Counted from the stretch's first letter, positions 26,743 to 34,165 are shown. The stretch: DNA of 47,237 nt from an uncultured Bacillota bacterium (GCA_947383275.1 CANDCW010000013.1:1-47237), one strand, 5' to 3'. Notes: generated by a model not told the origin, from the letters alone. Numbers and translations are program-made.

Positions 26743-28000
26743 AGCCTTTCTTCCACCGCTTCAGGGTGGGGAACCAGCCCCGCATCATCTTCTCCGCCTC
26801 CTCCCGGGTGCCGAAGGGGTGGCCGTTCTCCTCGTTGAATTTCAGGTTAAAGGCGATGATTTCCTCCATGGTGGCGTCGGGGGCAGTAAAGGCCCCGTTC
26901 TGATAGCAGTAGCGGCAGTAGTCGCCGCTGAGGGACCCATCGGCCTCGGTGCCCTTATCCTCGGGCTTGTCCAGGGGCATGGCGCAGCACTGGCAAAATG
27001 TTCTTTCTTCCATTGGGATAACCTCCTTATGTCGGACGGGATTTTCTTCCCTGTCTCTGGCATCAGGATACTCCTTTAAACCTGACAGGGTGTGTCCGGT
27101 TTCATAAACCGCCAAAGATTTTTTTAGTTCCTTCCGCAAAATACCCCGCCAGTATGCCGGCGACAAAACCTCCAGCTGCGCGCCGAAGGATAGGAGGAAG
27201 GACAACAGCCACTGGTCCTCAGGAAAGGTGCATTCCACCAGCAGACTGCCGTACGGCTCCTGGAGAATCTGCCGGGGATGAAAATAGTCCCGCACACGCC
27301 AGGCGGCGGAGGGGGCAAACCGCAGCCGCAGGTCCACGCCCCGGTACCCTTCGGGCAGCGGGGCCTCCACCTGCTCCGGGCGCTGCCGGGGCGGGCAGGC
27401 CCCCTCTTCCAGCACCAGATCCTCCATCCGCACCAGGCGGAAGATGCGCCAGTCCTGCCGTGCCCGGCAGAAAGCCGATAAATACCAGCATCCGCCCTTA
27501 AATACCAGCCGGGAGGGCTCCACCACCCGGCGGCTGCGTTCCCCGGCGGAGCTGTAGTAGGTGAAAGCCAGGGGCCTCCCCGCCAGGATGGCCCCTTTGA
27601 CCAGTGCAAAATTTTCCCGCTCCGCCGCACCGCTGCCCCAATCGGTGAAATCCACCTCCAGCCAGCCGCCCCCCTCCCGATGGAACAGGGCGGACAGCCG
27701 GGACAGGGTCTCCCGCTCCCCGGACCCGCCGGTGGCCAGAATGGCCTGGAGGGCAAATAGAATTTCATCCTGCTGCTCCTGAGACAAAAGCGCCCGGTCC
27801 AGCACAAACTGGTCCATCAGGCGAATGCCTCCCCCCTGGCCCTTTTGAGTGAACACCGGGATTCCGGCGGCGGACAGGGCGTCTACATCCCGATAGATGG
27901 TGCGCTCCGACACCTCCAGCCGCCGGGCCAGTTCCCCGGCCGTGACGGCGCGCTTCTCCACCAGAAGGTACAAAATTTCAAAGAGACGGCTGTTTTTCAT
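26741..28000 (-). CDS. WYL-domain HTH regulator fused to a zinc-ribbon domain
   Basis: A 419-residue single reading frame. Residues 1-60 are a DeoR/HTH_11-type winged helix (VTAGELARRLEVSERTIYRDVDALSAAGIPV). Residues about 130-215 are a WYL ligand-sensing domain (FTYYSSAGERSRRVVEP, WYLSAFCRARQDWRIFRL), followed by a WCX-type dimer region. Residues 330-419 are a separate zinc-ribbon domain (FCQCCAMPL, DYCRYCYQNGAF, MMRGWFPTLKRW) otherwise seen as a small stand-alone protein. An ATG at 27013 opens that domain and is preceded by AAGGAGG at ideal spacing, so it may also be made separately (90 residues). It overlaps the sirtuin stop (ATGA). It probably responds to a small ligand; the target is unknown. 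Confidence 0.88.
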   Translation of the reverse strand: MKNSRLFEILYLLVEKRAVTAGELARRLEVSERTIYRDVDALSAAGIPVFTQKGQGGGIRLMDQFVLDRALLSQEQQDEILFALQAILATGGSGERETLSRLSALFHREGGGWLEVDFTDWGSGAAERENFALVKGAILAGRPLAFTYYSSAGERSRRVVEPSRLVFKGGCWYLSAFCRARQDWRIFRLVRMEDLVLEEGACPPRQRPEQVEAPLPEGYRGVDLRLRFAPSAAWRVRDYFHPRQILQEPYGSLLVECTFPEDQWLLSFLLSFGAQLEVLSPAYWRGILRKELKKSLAVYETGHTLSGLKEYPDARDREENPVRHKEVIPMEERTFCQCCAMPLDKPEDKGTEADGSLSGDYCRYCYQNGAFTAPDATMEEIIAFNLKFNEENGHPFGTREEAEKMMRGWFPTLKRWKKG

Positions 28001-28722
28001 CGGACCTCAATCTGCCCCAGCACCTGGCCGATGGGCAGGTTAATCGCCAGGCCGGCCCTATCGTCATAGGGCGTGGGGCTCTTGTTGATGAGCACCAGGC
28101 GGGAGCCCCGGTAATAATTGATCAGCCCGGCGGCAGGGTATACCGCCAGGGAGGTCCCCCCGATGATAAGCAGGTCCGCCGAACGCAGGTCAGACACCGC
28201 CCCCTCCAGGGTAGCGCTGTCCAGGCCCTCCTCGTAGAGAACCACATCGGGCTTGATCGTCCCGCCGCAGGAGCACTTGGGCACCCCCGTCCCGTCCTTG
28301 ATGTCCTCCACGGAATAGGGCTTGCGGCACCTCATACAGTAGTTGCGGTGTACGCTTCCGTGGAGCTCCCACACCCGTTTGGACCCGGCAAGCTGGTGCA
28401 GGCCGTCGATGTTCTGGGTGACCACGCTTCTCAGCTTACCCGCTGCCTCCAGCTCCGCCAGCTTTTTGTGGGCGGCGTTGGGGCGGGCATCCAGGCAGAG
28501 CATCTTATCCCGGTAGAAGCGGTAGAACTCCTCCGGCTTGGCGTCGAAGAAGGTGCGGCTCAGGATTTCCTCCGGGGGCCAGGCATACTTCTGGTTGTAT
28601 AGGCCGTCCACGCTGCGGAAGTCCGGGATGCCGCTCTCGGTCGATACCCCCGCCCCGCCAAAAAAGACGATGGCACTGCTCTCGTCAATCCATTGCTGTA
28701 GGGTTTTGATTTTTTCGTCCAT
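27997..28722 (-). CDS. cobB: NAD-dependent protein deacylase, SIR2 family
   Basis: A 241-residue sirtuin that removes acyl groups from lysines using NAD. Visible are the NAD loop FFGGAGVSTESGIPDFR (about 20-36), TQNIDGLHQLAGS, the catalytic His in WELHGSVH, the four zinc Cys (YCMRC and KCSCGG), and the LLIIGGTSLAVYPA motif. Full length for bacterial class U/CobB enzymes. AGGAGG precedes the ATG at 28722. It is translationally coupled to the WYL regulator, which may sense NAD-related or stress signals (inference). Confidence 0.94.
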   Translation of the reverse strand: MDEKIKTLQQWIDESSAIVFFGGAGVSTESGIPDFRSVDGLYNQKYAWPPEEILSRTFFDAKPEEFYRFYRDKMLCLDARPNAAHKKLAELEAAGKLRSVVTQNIDGLHQLAGSKRVWELHGSVHRNYCMRCRKPYSVEDIKDGTGVPKCSCGGTIKPDVVLYEEGLDSATLEGAVSDLRSADLLIIGGTSLAVYPAAGLINYYRGSRLVLINKSPTPYDDRAGLAINLPIGQVLGQIEVR

Positions 28723-28744
28723 GGGGATCCCCTCCTTTTATGCT

Positions 28745-28773
28745 ATTTTACCACGACATCACCTTAAAGTAAA
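28745..28773 (-). promoter_or_regulatory. Promoter of the sirtuin-WYL operon
   Basis: On the minus strand TTTACT (28773-28768), 17-bp spacer, TAAAAT (28750-28745), about 22 bp before the start codon. Confidence 0.5.
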
Positions 28774-28781
28774 TCTTCCTC

Positions 28782-28812
28782 TTGACTTAAACCCAGCTTC
28801 AAGTGATAAGCT
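28782..28812 (+). promoter_or_regulatory. MerR-type promoter of the aldo/keto reductase
   Basis: TTGACT (28782-28787), 19-bp spacer, TAAGCT (28807-28812). The over-long spacer holds the dyad CTTAAACC-CA-GCTTCAAG (28786-28803, six of eight paired positions). This is the layout of MerR-family activated promoters such as those of AdhR/NmlR. No merR gene is in the window. Confidence 0.5.
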
Positions 28813-28840
28813 TTGAACAGAAAAAATAAGGAGGATGCGC

Positions 28841-29986
28841 ATGAATTACCGTACATTGGGCCGCGCCGGCCTTCAAGTCAGCGAGATTGCCATGGGCTGC
28901 GAGGGGCTTGTGGACAAAAGCGAGAAACAAGTTCTGGAGTTTGTGGACAAGATGGTGGAGCTGGGGATCAACTGCATGGACCTATATACCTCCAACCCGG
29001 AGGTCCGGGCCAACCTGGGCAAAGCCATGAAGGGCCGGCGGGACAAATTCGTCCTCCAGTCCCACCTGTGCTCCATCTGGGAAAACGGCCAGTATCTCCG
29101 CACCCGGGACATTCATAAGGTAAAGGCCGGCTTTGAGGACATGCTCCGCCTGCTGGACACCGATTTCATCGACATCGGCATGATCCACTACTCCGATGCC
29201 CTGTCCGACTGGCAGGAAATTGTCAACGGCCCGGTCATGGCCTATGCCCAGGAGCTGAAAGCCGCCGGAAAAATCGGCTGCATCGGTCTGTCCAGCCACA
29301 ACCCGGAGGTAGGCCAGGCCGCAGTGGACAGCGGACTGGTGGATGTGCTGATGTTCAGCGTTAACCCCTGCTACGATCTTCAGCCCGCCAGCGAGGATGT
29401 GGAACAGCTCTGGGCAGAATCGGCCTACGAAAATCAGCTGGTGAACATGGATCCTCAGCGTCAGGCCCTATATGAGAGCTGCCAGCGCCAGGGGGTTGGC
29501 ATCACCGTAATGAAAGCCTTCGGCGGCGGCGACCTGCTCAGCCGGTATTCCCCCGCCGGGGTGGCGCTGACTGCTTTTCAGTGCCTGCACTACGCCCTCA
29601 CCCGGCCCGGAGTGGCCTGCGTCATGGCTGGGGCCCGGACATTGGAGGAGCTGGAGCAGTGCGCCGCTTATGAGAACGCCCCTGACGGCGAAAAAGACTA
29701 CGCCGCCGCTTTCGCCGCCATGCCCAAAATCAGCTGGGAGGGCCACTGCATGTACTGCGGCCACTGCGCCCCCTGTCCTCGGGGCATCGACGTGGCGTCG
29801 GTGACCAAGTTTCTCAACCTGGCCAAGGCCCAGGGCCAGGTGCCGGAGACCGTCCGGGAGCACTACGCGGTCCTCCCCCATCACGCTGGGGAGTGCGTCG
29901 CCTGCGGCGCCTGTGAAACACGCTGCCCCTTCTCTGTCCCCATCCTGGAAAACATGAGGCAAACCGCGGAAATCTTTGGCAGATAA
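28841..29986 (+). CDS. Aldo/keto reductase with two C-terminal iron-sulfur motifs
   Basis: A 381-residue protein: a TIM-barrel aldo/keto reductase domain (about 1-280; N-terminal YRTLGRAGLQVSEIAMGCEG, IGMIHYSD, GKIGCIGLSSHNP) followed by a ferredoxin-like tail with CMYCGHCAPCP and CVACGACETRCP (about 304-365) that should hold two [4Fe-4S] clusters. Such proteins are common in anaerobes and probably move electrons between ferredoxin and a carbonyl substrate. The ATG at 28841 is preferred because AAGGAGG is 6 bp upstream; the ATG at 28835 abuts that site. Transcription looks inducible through the MerR-type promoter. Confidence 0.92.
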   Translation: MNYRTLGRAGLQVSEIAMGCEGLVDKSEKQVLEFVDKMVELGINCMDLYTSNPEVRANLGKAMKGRRDKFVLQSHLCSIWENGQYLRTRDIHKVKAGFEDMLRLLDTDFIDIGMIHYSDALSDWQEIVNGPVMAYAQELKAAGKIGCIGLSSHNPEVGQAAVDSGLVDVLMFSVNPCYDLQPASEDVEQLWAESAYENQLVNMDPQRQALYESCQRQGVGITVMKAFGGGDLLSRYSPAGVALTAFQCLHYALTRPGVACVMAGARTLEELEQCAAYENAPDGEKDYAAAFAAMPKISWEGHCMYCGHCAPCPRGIDVASVTKFLNLAKAQGQVPETVREHYAVLPHHAGECVACGACETRCPFSVPILENMRQTAEIFGR

Positions 29987-29990
29987 ACTG

Positions 29991-30022
29991 AAACCTCCAC
30001 CCAATAGGGCGGAGGTTTTTTA
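29991..30022. terminator. Bidirectional terminator between the aldo/keto reductase and the secreted protein
   Basis: AAACCTCC-A-CCC (29991-30002) pairs with GGG-C-GGAGGTTT (30007-30018), with T-runs on both strands. It ends two convergent genes. Confidence 0.75.
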
Positions 30023-31165
30023 CAGCCTGGTTTCGATTGGAATGGCCGTGATAAAGTGGTTGCCGCCCAGCTGGCGCAGCAGCGACGGCAGCACCCGGGC
30101 TGTGTTATCGCTCCCCTCCAGCGTGAGGTACACGGTGCGCCGTCGGGCCCCCAGACGGCTGAGCACCGTGTTGGCAAAGGCCGTCCCCCCCACAGAACCG
30201 CCGGGCTCCAGCAGGAGGGTCTCCTGCCAGCACACCCAACCCTTCTCCTCCAAGCCAGCCCGGGCGCCCTCCGGAACATAGGCCAGGGTCGTGCGGGTGT
30301 GGGCCAGCTCCTCCAGGGCCAGGCGTCCCCGTTCTAGGGCCTCCTCATCCCCGTCCGGGGCCAGAATGCCCACGCTGTGCCCGGTCCCAAGCATGCGCCG
30401 TACCAAATCGCGCTCCTCTGCAATCATTTGGGGCGTCAGGAAAAATACAGCATACTGCCCATCCAGAACATTGAGTATGGCGGCCATCCCCTCCGCGTCC
30501 TCACAGCGGATGGCCAGATAGGTGGCTACATCACTCTCGCCCACCACATCGGGCTCGGCAGGGGGCGTGACGGAGGGCACGGCAGGAGTGGCCGTCTCGG
30601 CGGGGCTGAGGCTCTGGGTGTAATCCCGCAGGCGGTCATTAATCAGCCTCCGGCCCACATCAATAAAGGTAGCGTCGTCCAGAACTGTATCCGCGCCCTT
30701 AATCCGTACCAAATAGCCCTGGGGGATGTAAGGCAGCTGATTATAACTGTATTCCAGGCCAAAGAATGAACAGACCATATTCAGCGCCACGTAGGGCTTT
30801 CCGTTGCGCATAATGGCCCGGGAGGAGTAAGACATCCCGGTCATTTCATCCCGGCAGGTTCCGTTGTTCAGATCAAAGGCTAGCATCTGCTTTAAGTTGT
30901 AGACGGTCACCGTGTTGGTGCTGCGGGTGTAGCTGGTATACAGCCCCAGGCTGACGCCAATCCCGTTCTGCTTGGCGTCAAATACCGTGTAGGGTACATA
31001 CAGTGTCCCGCCTGACCAGCAGGGCATGGTGTCCGCCGTGAGCGGGACCACACTGTCGTTGACCCCGGTAAAGTAAAGCGAGGCAGCCGACACGGGCATG
31101 GGCCGGGCCAGCCCCAGGAAAAGCACCGCGGCCAGCAGCAGCGGCAATATCCGGCGTCTTTTCAC
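30020..31165 (-). CDS. Secreted protein: stalk-like domain plus degenerate polysaccharide-deacetylase-like domain
   Basis: A 381-residue exported protein. Residues 1-28 are a signal peptide (MKRRRILPLLLAAVLFLGLA, AxA-type cleavage region). Residues about 35-160 match copper-amine-oxidase N-terminal (stalk) repeats, with GGTLYVPYTVFD and RAIMRNGKPYVALN. A Pro/Thr-rich linker follows (about 186-210). The rest resembles a NodB fold (YLAIRCEDAEGMAAILNVL, YAVFFLTPQMI, GHSVGILA), but the catalytic Asp pair and metal His residues are replaced, so no deacetylase activity is expected. The start is GTG at 31165 with GGGAGG upstream. It probably binds cell-wall glycans. It has its own promoter at 31238. 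Confidence 0.8.
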   Translation of the reverse strand: MKRRRILPLLLAAVLFLGLARPMPVSAASLYFTGVNDSVVPLTADTMPCWSGGTLYVPYTVFDAKQNGIGVSLGLYTSYTRSTNTVTVYNLKQMLAFDLNNGTCRDEMTGMSYSSRAIMRNGKPYVALNMVCSFFGLEYSYNQLPYIPQGYLVRIKGADTVLDDATFIDVGRRLINDRLRDYTQSLSPAETATPAVPSVTPPAEPDVVGESDVATYLAIRCEDAEGMAAILNVLDGQYAVFFLTPQMIAEERDLVRRMLGTGHSVGILAPDGDEEALERGRLALEELAHTRTTLAYVPEGARAGLEEKGWVCWQETLLLEPGGSVGGTAFANTVLSRLGARRRTVYLTLEGSDNTARVLPSLLRQLGGNHFITAIPIETRL

Positions 31166-31210
31166 GGCCCCTCCCCCTTTCCATTCTCAATCTTAGCCGA
31201 AGCAGCCGCT

Positions 31211-31321
31211 TCAGGGGCGGCTGTAGTTGCGCTTTTGATTATACCATAGTATAATCGTTTGGGCAAGCGCCACAATTTTGTTGAAATCCATTTCGATGCG
31301 GGCATTTCCCCCACGCGTCAT
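31211..31321 (-). CDS. Possible small ORF after the phage-type cassette (second of a pair)
   Basis: A 36-codon ORF whose ATG at 31321 overlaps the stop of the preceding small ORF (TGATG). The central part is mildly hydrophobic (IVALAQTIILWY) with basic ends. It runs through the promoter at 31238-31266, which argues against it being a real gene. No family is recognised. Confidence 0.25.
   Translation of the reverse strand: MTRGGNARIEMDFNKIVALAQTIILWYNQKRNYSRP
31238..31266 (-). promoter_or_regulatory. Promoter of the secreted stalk-domain protein
   Basis: On the minus strand TTGCCC (31266-31261), 17-bp spacer, perfect TATAAT (31243-31238), about 73 bp before the GTG start. Confidence 0.6.
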
Positions 31322-31407
31322 CAGAACTTCCCCAGTCTCCGTTCAAAAATCCTTCGAGGCACAGTCAGGTCGGATACCGGCTTTACAAGCCGGGTGATGG
31401 CGTCCAT
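31321..31407 (-). CDS. Possible small ORF after the endolysin gene
   Basis: A 28-codon ORF, basic (LTVPRRIFERRLGKF at its end). ATG at 31407 has AAAGGA upstream and lies about 50 bp after the endolysin stop, on the same strand. It could be a translated small protein, a decayed phage gene, or chance. The interval 31408-31458 shows only this ribosome site region. Confidence 0.3.
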   Translation of the reverse strand: MDAITRLVKPVSDLTVPRRIFERRLGKF

Positions 31408-31458
31408 AAAATCACATCCTTTATGCCTCCATTTTCGCACAAAAAAGCAGGAAAGCAA

Positions 31459-32211
31459 TCACTTTTTTGCCCGCAGCACCATAGCGGCCACCTCAGCGCG
31501 GGTGGCGTGGGCCTGGGGGCGGCTCAGGTCGGCGATAATGCCCGACTCCTTAGCCTTATCCCACTCTCCGGTTTGCCTTGTCCACTCGGGCGGGTCCATT
31601 GCGGCCCGTTCGGCCTCATACCGCTCCATGTACTCCTTAAACTTATCGTAGCTGCTCAAAAAATCGTCCTCCTTGTTGTAGTTCCTGGCGTCAATGAGCC
31701 AGTAGTTTTTTACCTCGTTTTTGAAGGTGGCCGGGTCGCCGTTGAGCCGCCGGGCGGAGGTGGATGCGGGATCGTTGATCCGAACCTTGTCGTTCCAGTC
31801 CCACACCAGCACAAAGTGCCCGCCCTTGGTCCAGGCGCCCGGGCCCATCAGGGCGACGGCCCAGCAGCCGTCCAGAATATACTCCTTTACCCGGCTGTGG
31901 ATGCTGTGGTCTGGCTTGTGGTAGATGGAGCTGCCCAGCATCTGGCGGCACTCGATTCCAAAGGTCCGGAACTGGGGGACGAAATAACCGTAGTAGGTAC
32001 CCTGGTTTTTGGCCTTGTAGCCGTGGTCCACCGACCACTTGCAGGCGTCCACAGGGGTGAAGGTCCGGCCGGTCAGCGTCTCGATGGCCATCGCCGCTGC
32101 CGTGGGCCCGCAGCCGGAGCCCCCGATGGTGGCGGTCTCCCCGGGGACCCGGTAGGGCAGCTTTTTCCAACGGCTGTCCGTCTGAAGGTAGCTGACGGGT
32201 TGCTTATTCAT
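31459..32211 (-). CDS. C39-like cysteine peptidase (phage endolysin) with SLH-like C-terminus
   Basis: A 250-residue protein without a signal peptide. Residues about 8-190 are a peptidase C39-like (Peptidase_C39_2) domain: QTDSRWKKLPY, the nucleophile C34 in GGSGCGPTAAAM, the His in KGGHFVLVWDW (near 132) and an Asp in INDPAS. Residues about 212-250 (EWDKAKESGI, HATRAEVAAMVLRA) look like one S-layer-homology-type repeat that would bind the cell wall. The ATG at 32211 overlaps the holin stop by 8 bp and has GGAGGAG upstream. With a holin next to it, a lytic or wall-opening role is likely. The frame's extension to 32343 is inside the holin gene. Confidence 0.85.
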   Translation of the reverse strand: MNKQPVSYLQTDSRWKKLPYRVPGETATIGGSGCGPTAAAMAIETLTGRTFTPVDACKWSVDHGYKAKNQGTYYGYFVPQFRTFGIECRQMLGSSIYHKPDHSIHSRVKEYILDGCWAVALMGPGAWTKGGHFVLVWDWNDKVRINDPASTSARRLNGDPATFKNEVKNYWLIDARNYNKEDDFLSSYDKFKEYMERYEAERAAMDPPEWTRQTGEWDKAKESGIIADLSRPQAHATRAEVAAMVLRAKK

Positions 32212-32431
32212 GGGTGGGCTCCTCCGCCGTGTACTTGACGCCCTCCGCGTCCACCTTGCCCTCGGTGATGATGTAGGCCACCAGCGACGCCGCGGACACC
32301 ACCGCGCCCGCCACGTTGGAAATAGTGCCCTCGTCCAGGCCAAACACCATTGCCAGGCCGGCCACCACGCCCGCCACCGCAGCCCACAACTTGCGGCTGC
32401 TCAATTTCCGCTTCCAATCAACTTTAGTCAT
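32204..32431 (-). CDS. Phage holin, phi-LC3-like
   Basis: A 75-residue protein with two hydrophobic segments: KLWAAVAGVVAGLAMVFGL (about 15-33) and an AGAVVSAASLVAYIITEGK segment (about 40-58). It has basic residues before the first and an acidic tail. This is the layout of the phi LC3 holin family, which forms membrane pores that let endolysin reach the wall. The second ATG at 32431 is preferred since AAAGGA is 8 bp upstream; another ATG at 32440 lies against that site. It overlaps both neighbours. Confidence 0.8.
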   Translation of the reverse strand: MTKVDWKRKLSSRKLWAAVAGVVAGLAMVFGLDEGTISNVAGAVVSAASLVAYIITEGKVDAEGVKYTAEEPTHE

Positions 32432-32675
32432 TTGTATCATCCTTTCTCTTGTTTCCGTTTAATACCGTCTTCAAGCACATCAGCAACAGCTCCCCGCCGA
32501 AAAAGGCCAGGATCACGCCCAGCAGGGCGGCTGGATCCTTTTCGGTGCGTGACATAATCCGCATGGCGTAGGCGCTGGCTGCGGTCCCGCAGGCCACGCA
32601 CCACAGAACCATCAGCTTGGCGAACAGGTGGGGCAGGGATTTAAATTTCCTCCACGCCCGCTTCAGTCCTTTCAC
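32424..32675 (-). CDS. Small two-helix membrane protein of the phage cassette
   Basis: An 83-residue protein. A basic N-terminus (KRAWRKFKS) precedes two hydrophobic segments near 21-40 (LMVLWCVACGTAASAYAM) and 51-70 (ALLGVILAFFGGELLLMC), and a charged tail follows. The GTG at 32675 forms a GTGA overlap with the stop of the upstream gene and has GGAGG 8 bp upstream. Not recognised as a named family. It may be a second holin or an anti-holin, judged only by topology and neighbours. Confidence 0.65.
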   Translation of the reverse strand: MKGLKRAWRKFKSLPHLFAKLMVLWCVACGTAASAYAMRIMSRTEKDPAALLGVILAFFGGELLLMCLKTVLNGNKRKDDTND

Positions 32676-32971
32676 AGCCCTACCCTCCCCAGCAGGTACG
32701 CGATGACCGCTGCACACACGGCCCACAGGGCCTTCTCCACCAGTCCGTCCCACCGCTTGCCGGGCTTGTCCTTCATATCCTGGACCGTCTCCTTAATCTC
32801 CTCTGTGTCCTCCTTGATCTGATCCAGACGCTGCTCAATCAGCGCCACGCTGGTGTGGGACGCCTCCAGCTTGCTGTAAAACTCCTTGTGGGCCTCCTTG
32901 TTGTGGCGGCTCTCCTCTTCCAGCGCCTCAATGCGGGGCAAAAAGGGACATGACTCGGTACACTCATTCAC
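32672..32971 (-). CDS. XhlA-like phage protein (coiled coil plus one membrane helix)
   Basis: A 99-residue protein: a Cys-containing start (NECTESCPFLPRIEALEE), a long charged coiled coil (about 14-70), and a single C-terminal membrane helix (ALWAVCAAVIAYLLGRVGL). This is the design of XhlA-type hemolysin/lysis proteins found beside holins in Bacillus phages. The GTG at 32971 has AAGGGAG 8 bp upstream; the ATG at 32989 has no ribosome site. It overlaps the next gene by 4 bp. Confidence 0.75.
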   Translation of the reverse strand: MNECTESCPFLPRIEALEEESRHNKEAHKEFYSKLEASHTSVALIEQRLDQIKEDTEEIKETVQDMKDKPGKRWDGLVEKALWAVCAAVIAYLLGRVGL

Positions 32972-32975
32972 TGTA

Positions 32976-34058
32976 TCAGCTCCCTTCATCGGTCGTTTTG
33001 GTGTATTTCGCAGTTACCTTAAATGGACGGTTGTAGAAATAGTTTCCACTACCGTGGTAACAATAAGTGCAGAAACCGTTATTCCCCTGCATTCCGTTCC
33101 AATAAACAAGATTCATATAAGTGGCTGCTGTTTCAAAATATGGAATTTTTGCATACGTTCCATCTGAGGCTGTCGGTGAAGACCCTTGGCACTCAACAAT
33201 TCCAAAATAATCTACAAACTCGTCCAAATTCTCAACTACGATGCCGGTTTCGGTCCAGGTGTTTCCTTTTGATGCCGTCCTAGCGCTCCATGTTCGCTGA
33301 TAGATAGGTTTCCCGTTGATCCAGGTGCCGATCCGGGTCTCCTCTGTGGAATAAACCTCTTCGCCGGAACCCCCGGAGCCGCCGCCGGCGGGGCCAGGAG
33401 GTCCCTGTTCCCCTTGCGGCCCCGGGTCTCCCTTGTCTCCTTTGTCTCCTTTGGGGCCAACCGGGCCCTGGGGGCCTTGGGGACCCTGGGGACCTTGGGG
33501 GCCCTGGGGGCCTTGGGGACCCTGGGGACCTTGGGGGCCTTGGGGGCCGGGATCGCCTTTATCGCCTTTCGGTCCTGGGACAGTAACGACGCCTCCCTCC
33601 CCGCTTCCTGCCACCTGAACGGTGGACAGAGGACTATCCCCGGACATCAGCGACAGATTCAATCCGTCGTAAGCCAGGCAATCTCCTTTTAGAGCTAATT
33701 TTTCTTCCCAGTCCTCCGTCTGCGATAACTGGGGTTTCCGATTGCTTCCTTTCCAGATCATCCCCAGGATTGCCTCCTCTGTATTCAGGACAATCTCTCC
33801 GTCCCGCTTGCCGCACACACGAACTAACAGATGGCAGCCGCAGGCTGTCAGCACCTCTTTCGGAACAGTACACACACCGTCCTCGTCCAAGGGAACAGAC
33901 TGACTATTTCGTCCGCCTTTGAATACTGCGGTTCTGGTCAAGCCGTCCCAGTCCGTGGAGAACTCAAACCGCACCTGATAGACATTGATTGATCCGCTGG
34001 CGAGTTTCTCTTTTTCGCAGACCGTCAGCGCACTTTTTTCTGCACAAAGAACAAACAT
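32976..34058 (-). CDS. Phage-type fibre protein with a collagen-like Gly-X-Y domain
   Basis: A 360-residue protein with no signal peptide. The N-terminal 160 residues (FEFSTDWDGLTRTAVFKGG, VCTVPKEVLTACG) resemble the N-terminal part of tail or baseplate fibre proteins from clostridial prophages. Residues 162-224 form 21 unbroken Gly-X-Y triplets, nine of them GPQ in a row, flanked by charged GPKGDKGDP blocks that favour triple-helix formation. A Gly/Ser hinge follows. The final 120 residues (TRIGTWINGKPIYQRTWSA, YFGIVECQG) match phage receptor-binding C-terminal domains by pattern. The ATG at 34058 has AAAGGAAG upstream. It is the first gene of the holin/endolysin cassette. It probably forms a trimer that binds a surface ligand. 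Confidence 0.8.
   Translation of the reverse strand: MFVLCAEKSALTVCEKEKLASGSINVYQVRFEFSTDWDGLTRTAVFKGGRNSQSVPLDEDGVCTVPKEVLTACGCHLLVRVCGKRDGEIVLNTEEAILGMIWKGSNRKPQLSQTEDWEEKLALKGDCLAYDGLNLSLMSGDSPLSTVQVAGSGEGGVVTVPGPKGDKGDPGPQGPQGPQGPQGPQGPQGPQGPQGPQGPVGPKGDKGDKGDPGPQGEQGPPGPAGGGSGGSGEEVYSTEETRIGTWINGKPIYQRTWSARTASKGNTWTETGIVVENLDEFVDYFGIVECQGSSPTASDGTYAKIPYFETAATYMNLVYWNGMQGNNGFCTYCYHGSGNYFYNRPFKVTAKYTKTTDEGS
33387..33575 (-). repeat. Tandem repeat encoding 21 Gly-X-Y triplets
   Basis: 9-bp coding units (GPQ and relatives). Within them a 36-bp higher-order unit occurs twice in a row (33470-33505 and 33506-33541) with one base difference, the mark of recent slippage or unequal exchange. Confidence 0.9.
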
Positions 34059-34135
34059 AATACACTTCCTTTCTCTTTGTTCTACCCATAGAGGAAATTC
34101 CGGCAGATATGTACAGAAGCGTACAACTAACAGCG

Positions 34136-34165
34136 AAAGGGACAGCCCTGACGGACTGTCCCTTT
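34136..34165 (-). terminator. Hairpin at the end of the sugar operon
   Basis: A perfect 10-bp stem, AAAGGGACAG (34136-34145) with CTGTCCCTTT (34156-34165), 10-nt loop, 14 bp after the ROK-like stop. There is no long U-run on the minus strand. No promoter for the fibre cassette was recognised in 34059-34135. Confidence 0.6.

Noticed and set aside
33387..33575. CRISPR-like array in the repeats
   Set aside because: The units are 9 bp, contiguous and in frame with Gly-X-Y codons, with no unique spacers and no cas genes.
31211..34058. Complete prophage
   Set aside because: No integrase, repressor, terminase, portal, capsid, tail tape-measure or attachment-site repeats were seen. Only a fibre and lysis-type genes are present.
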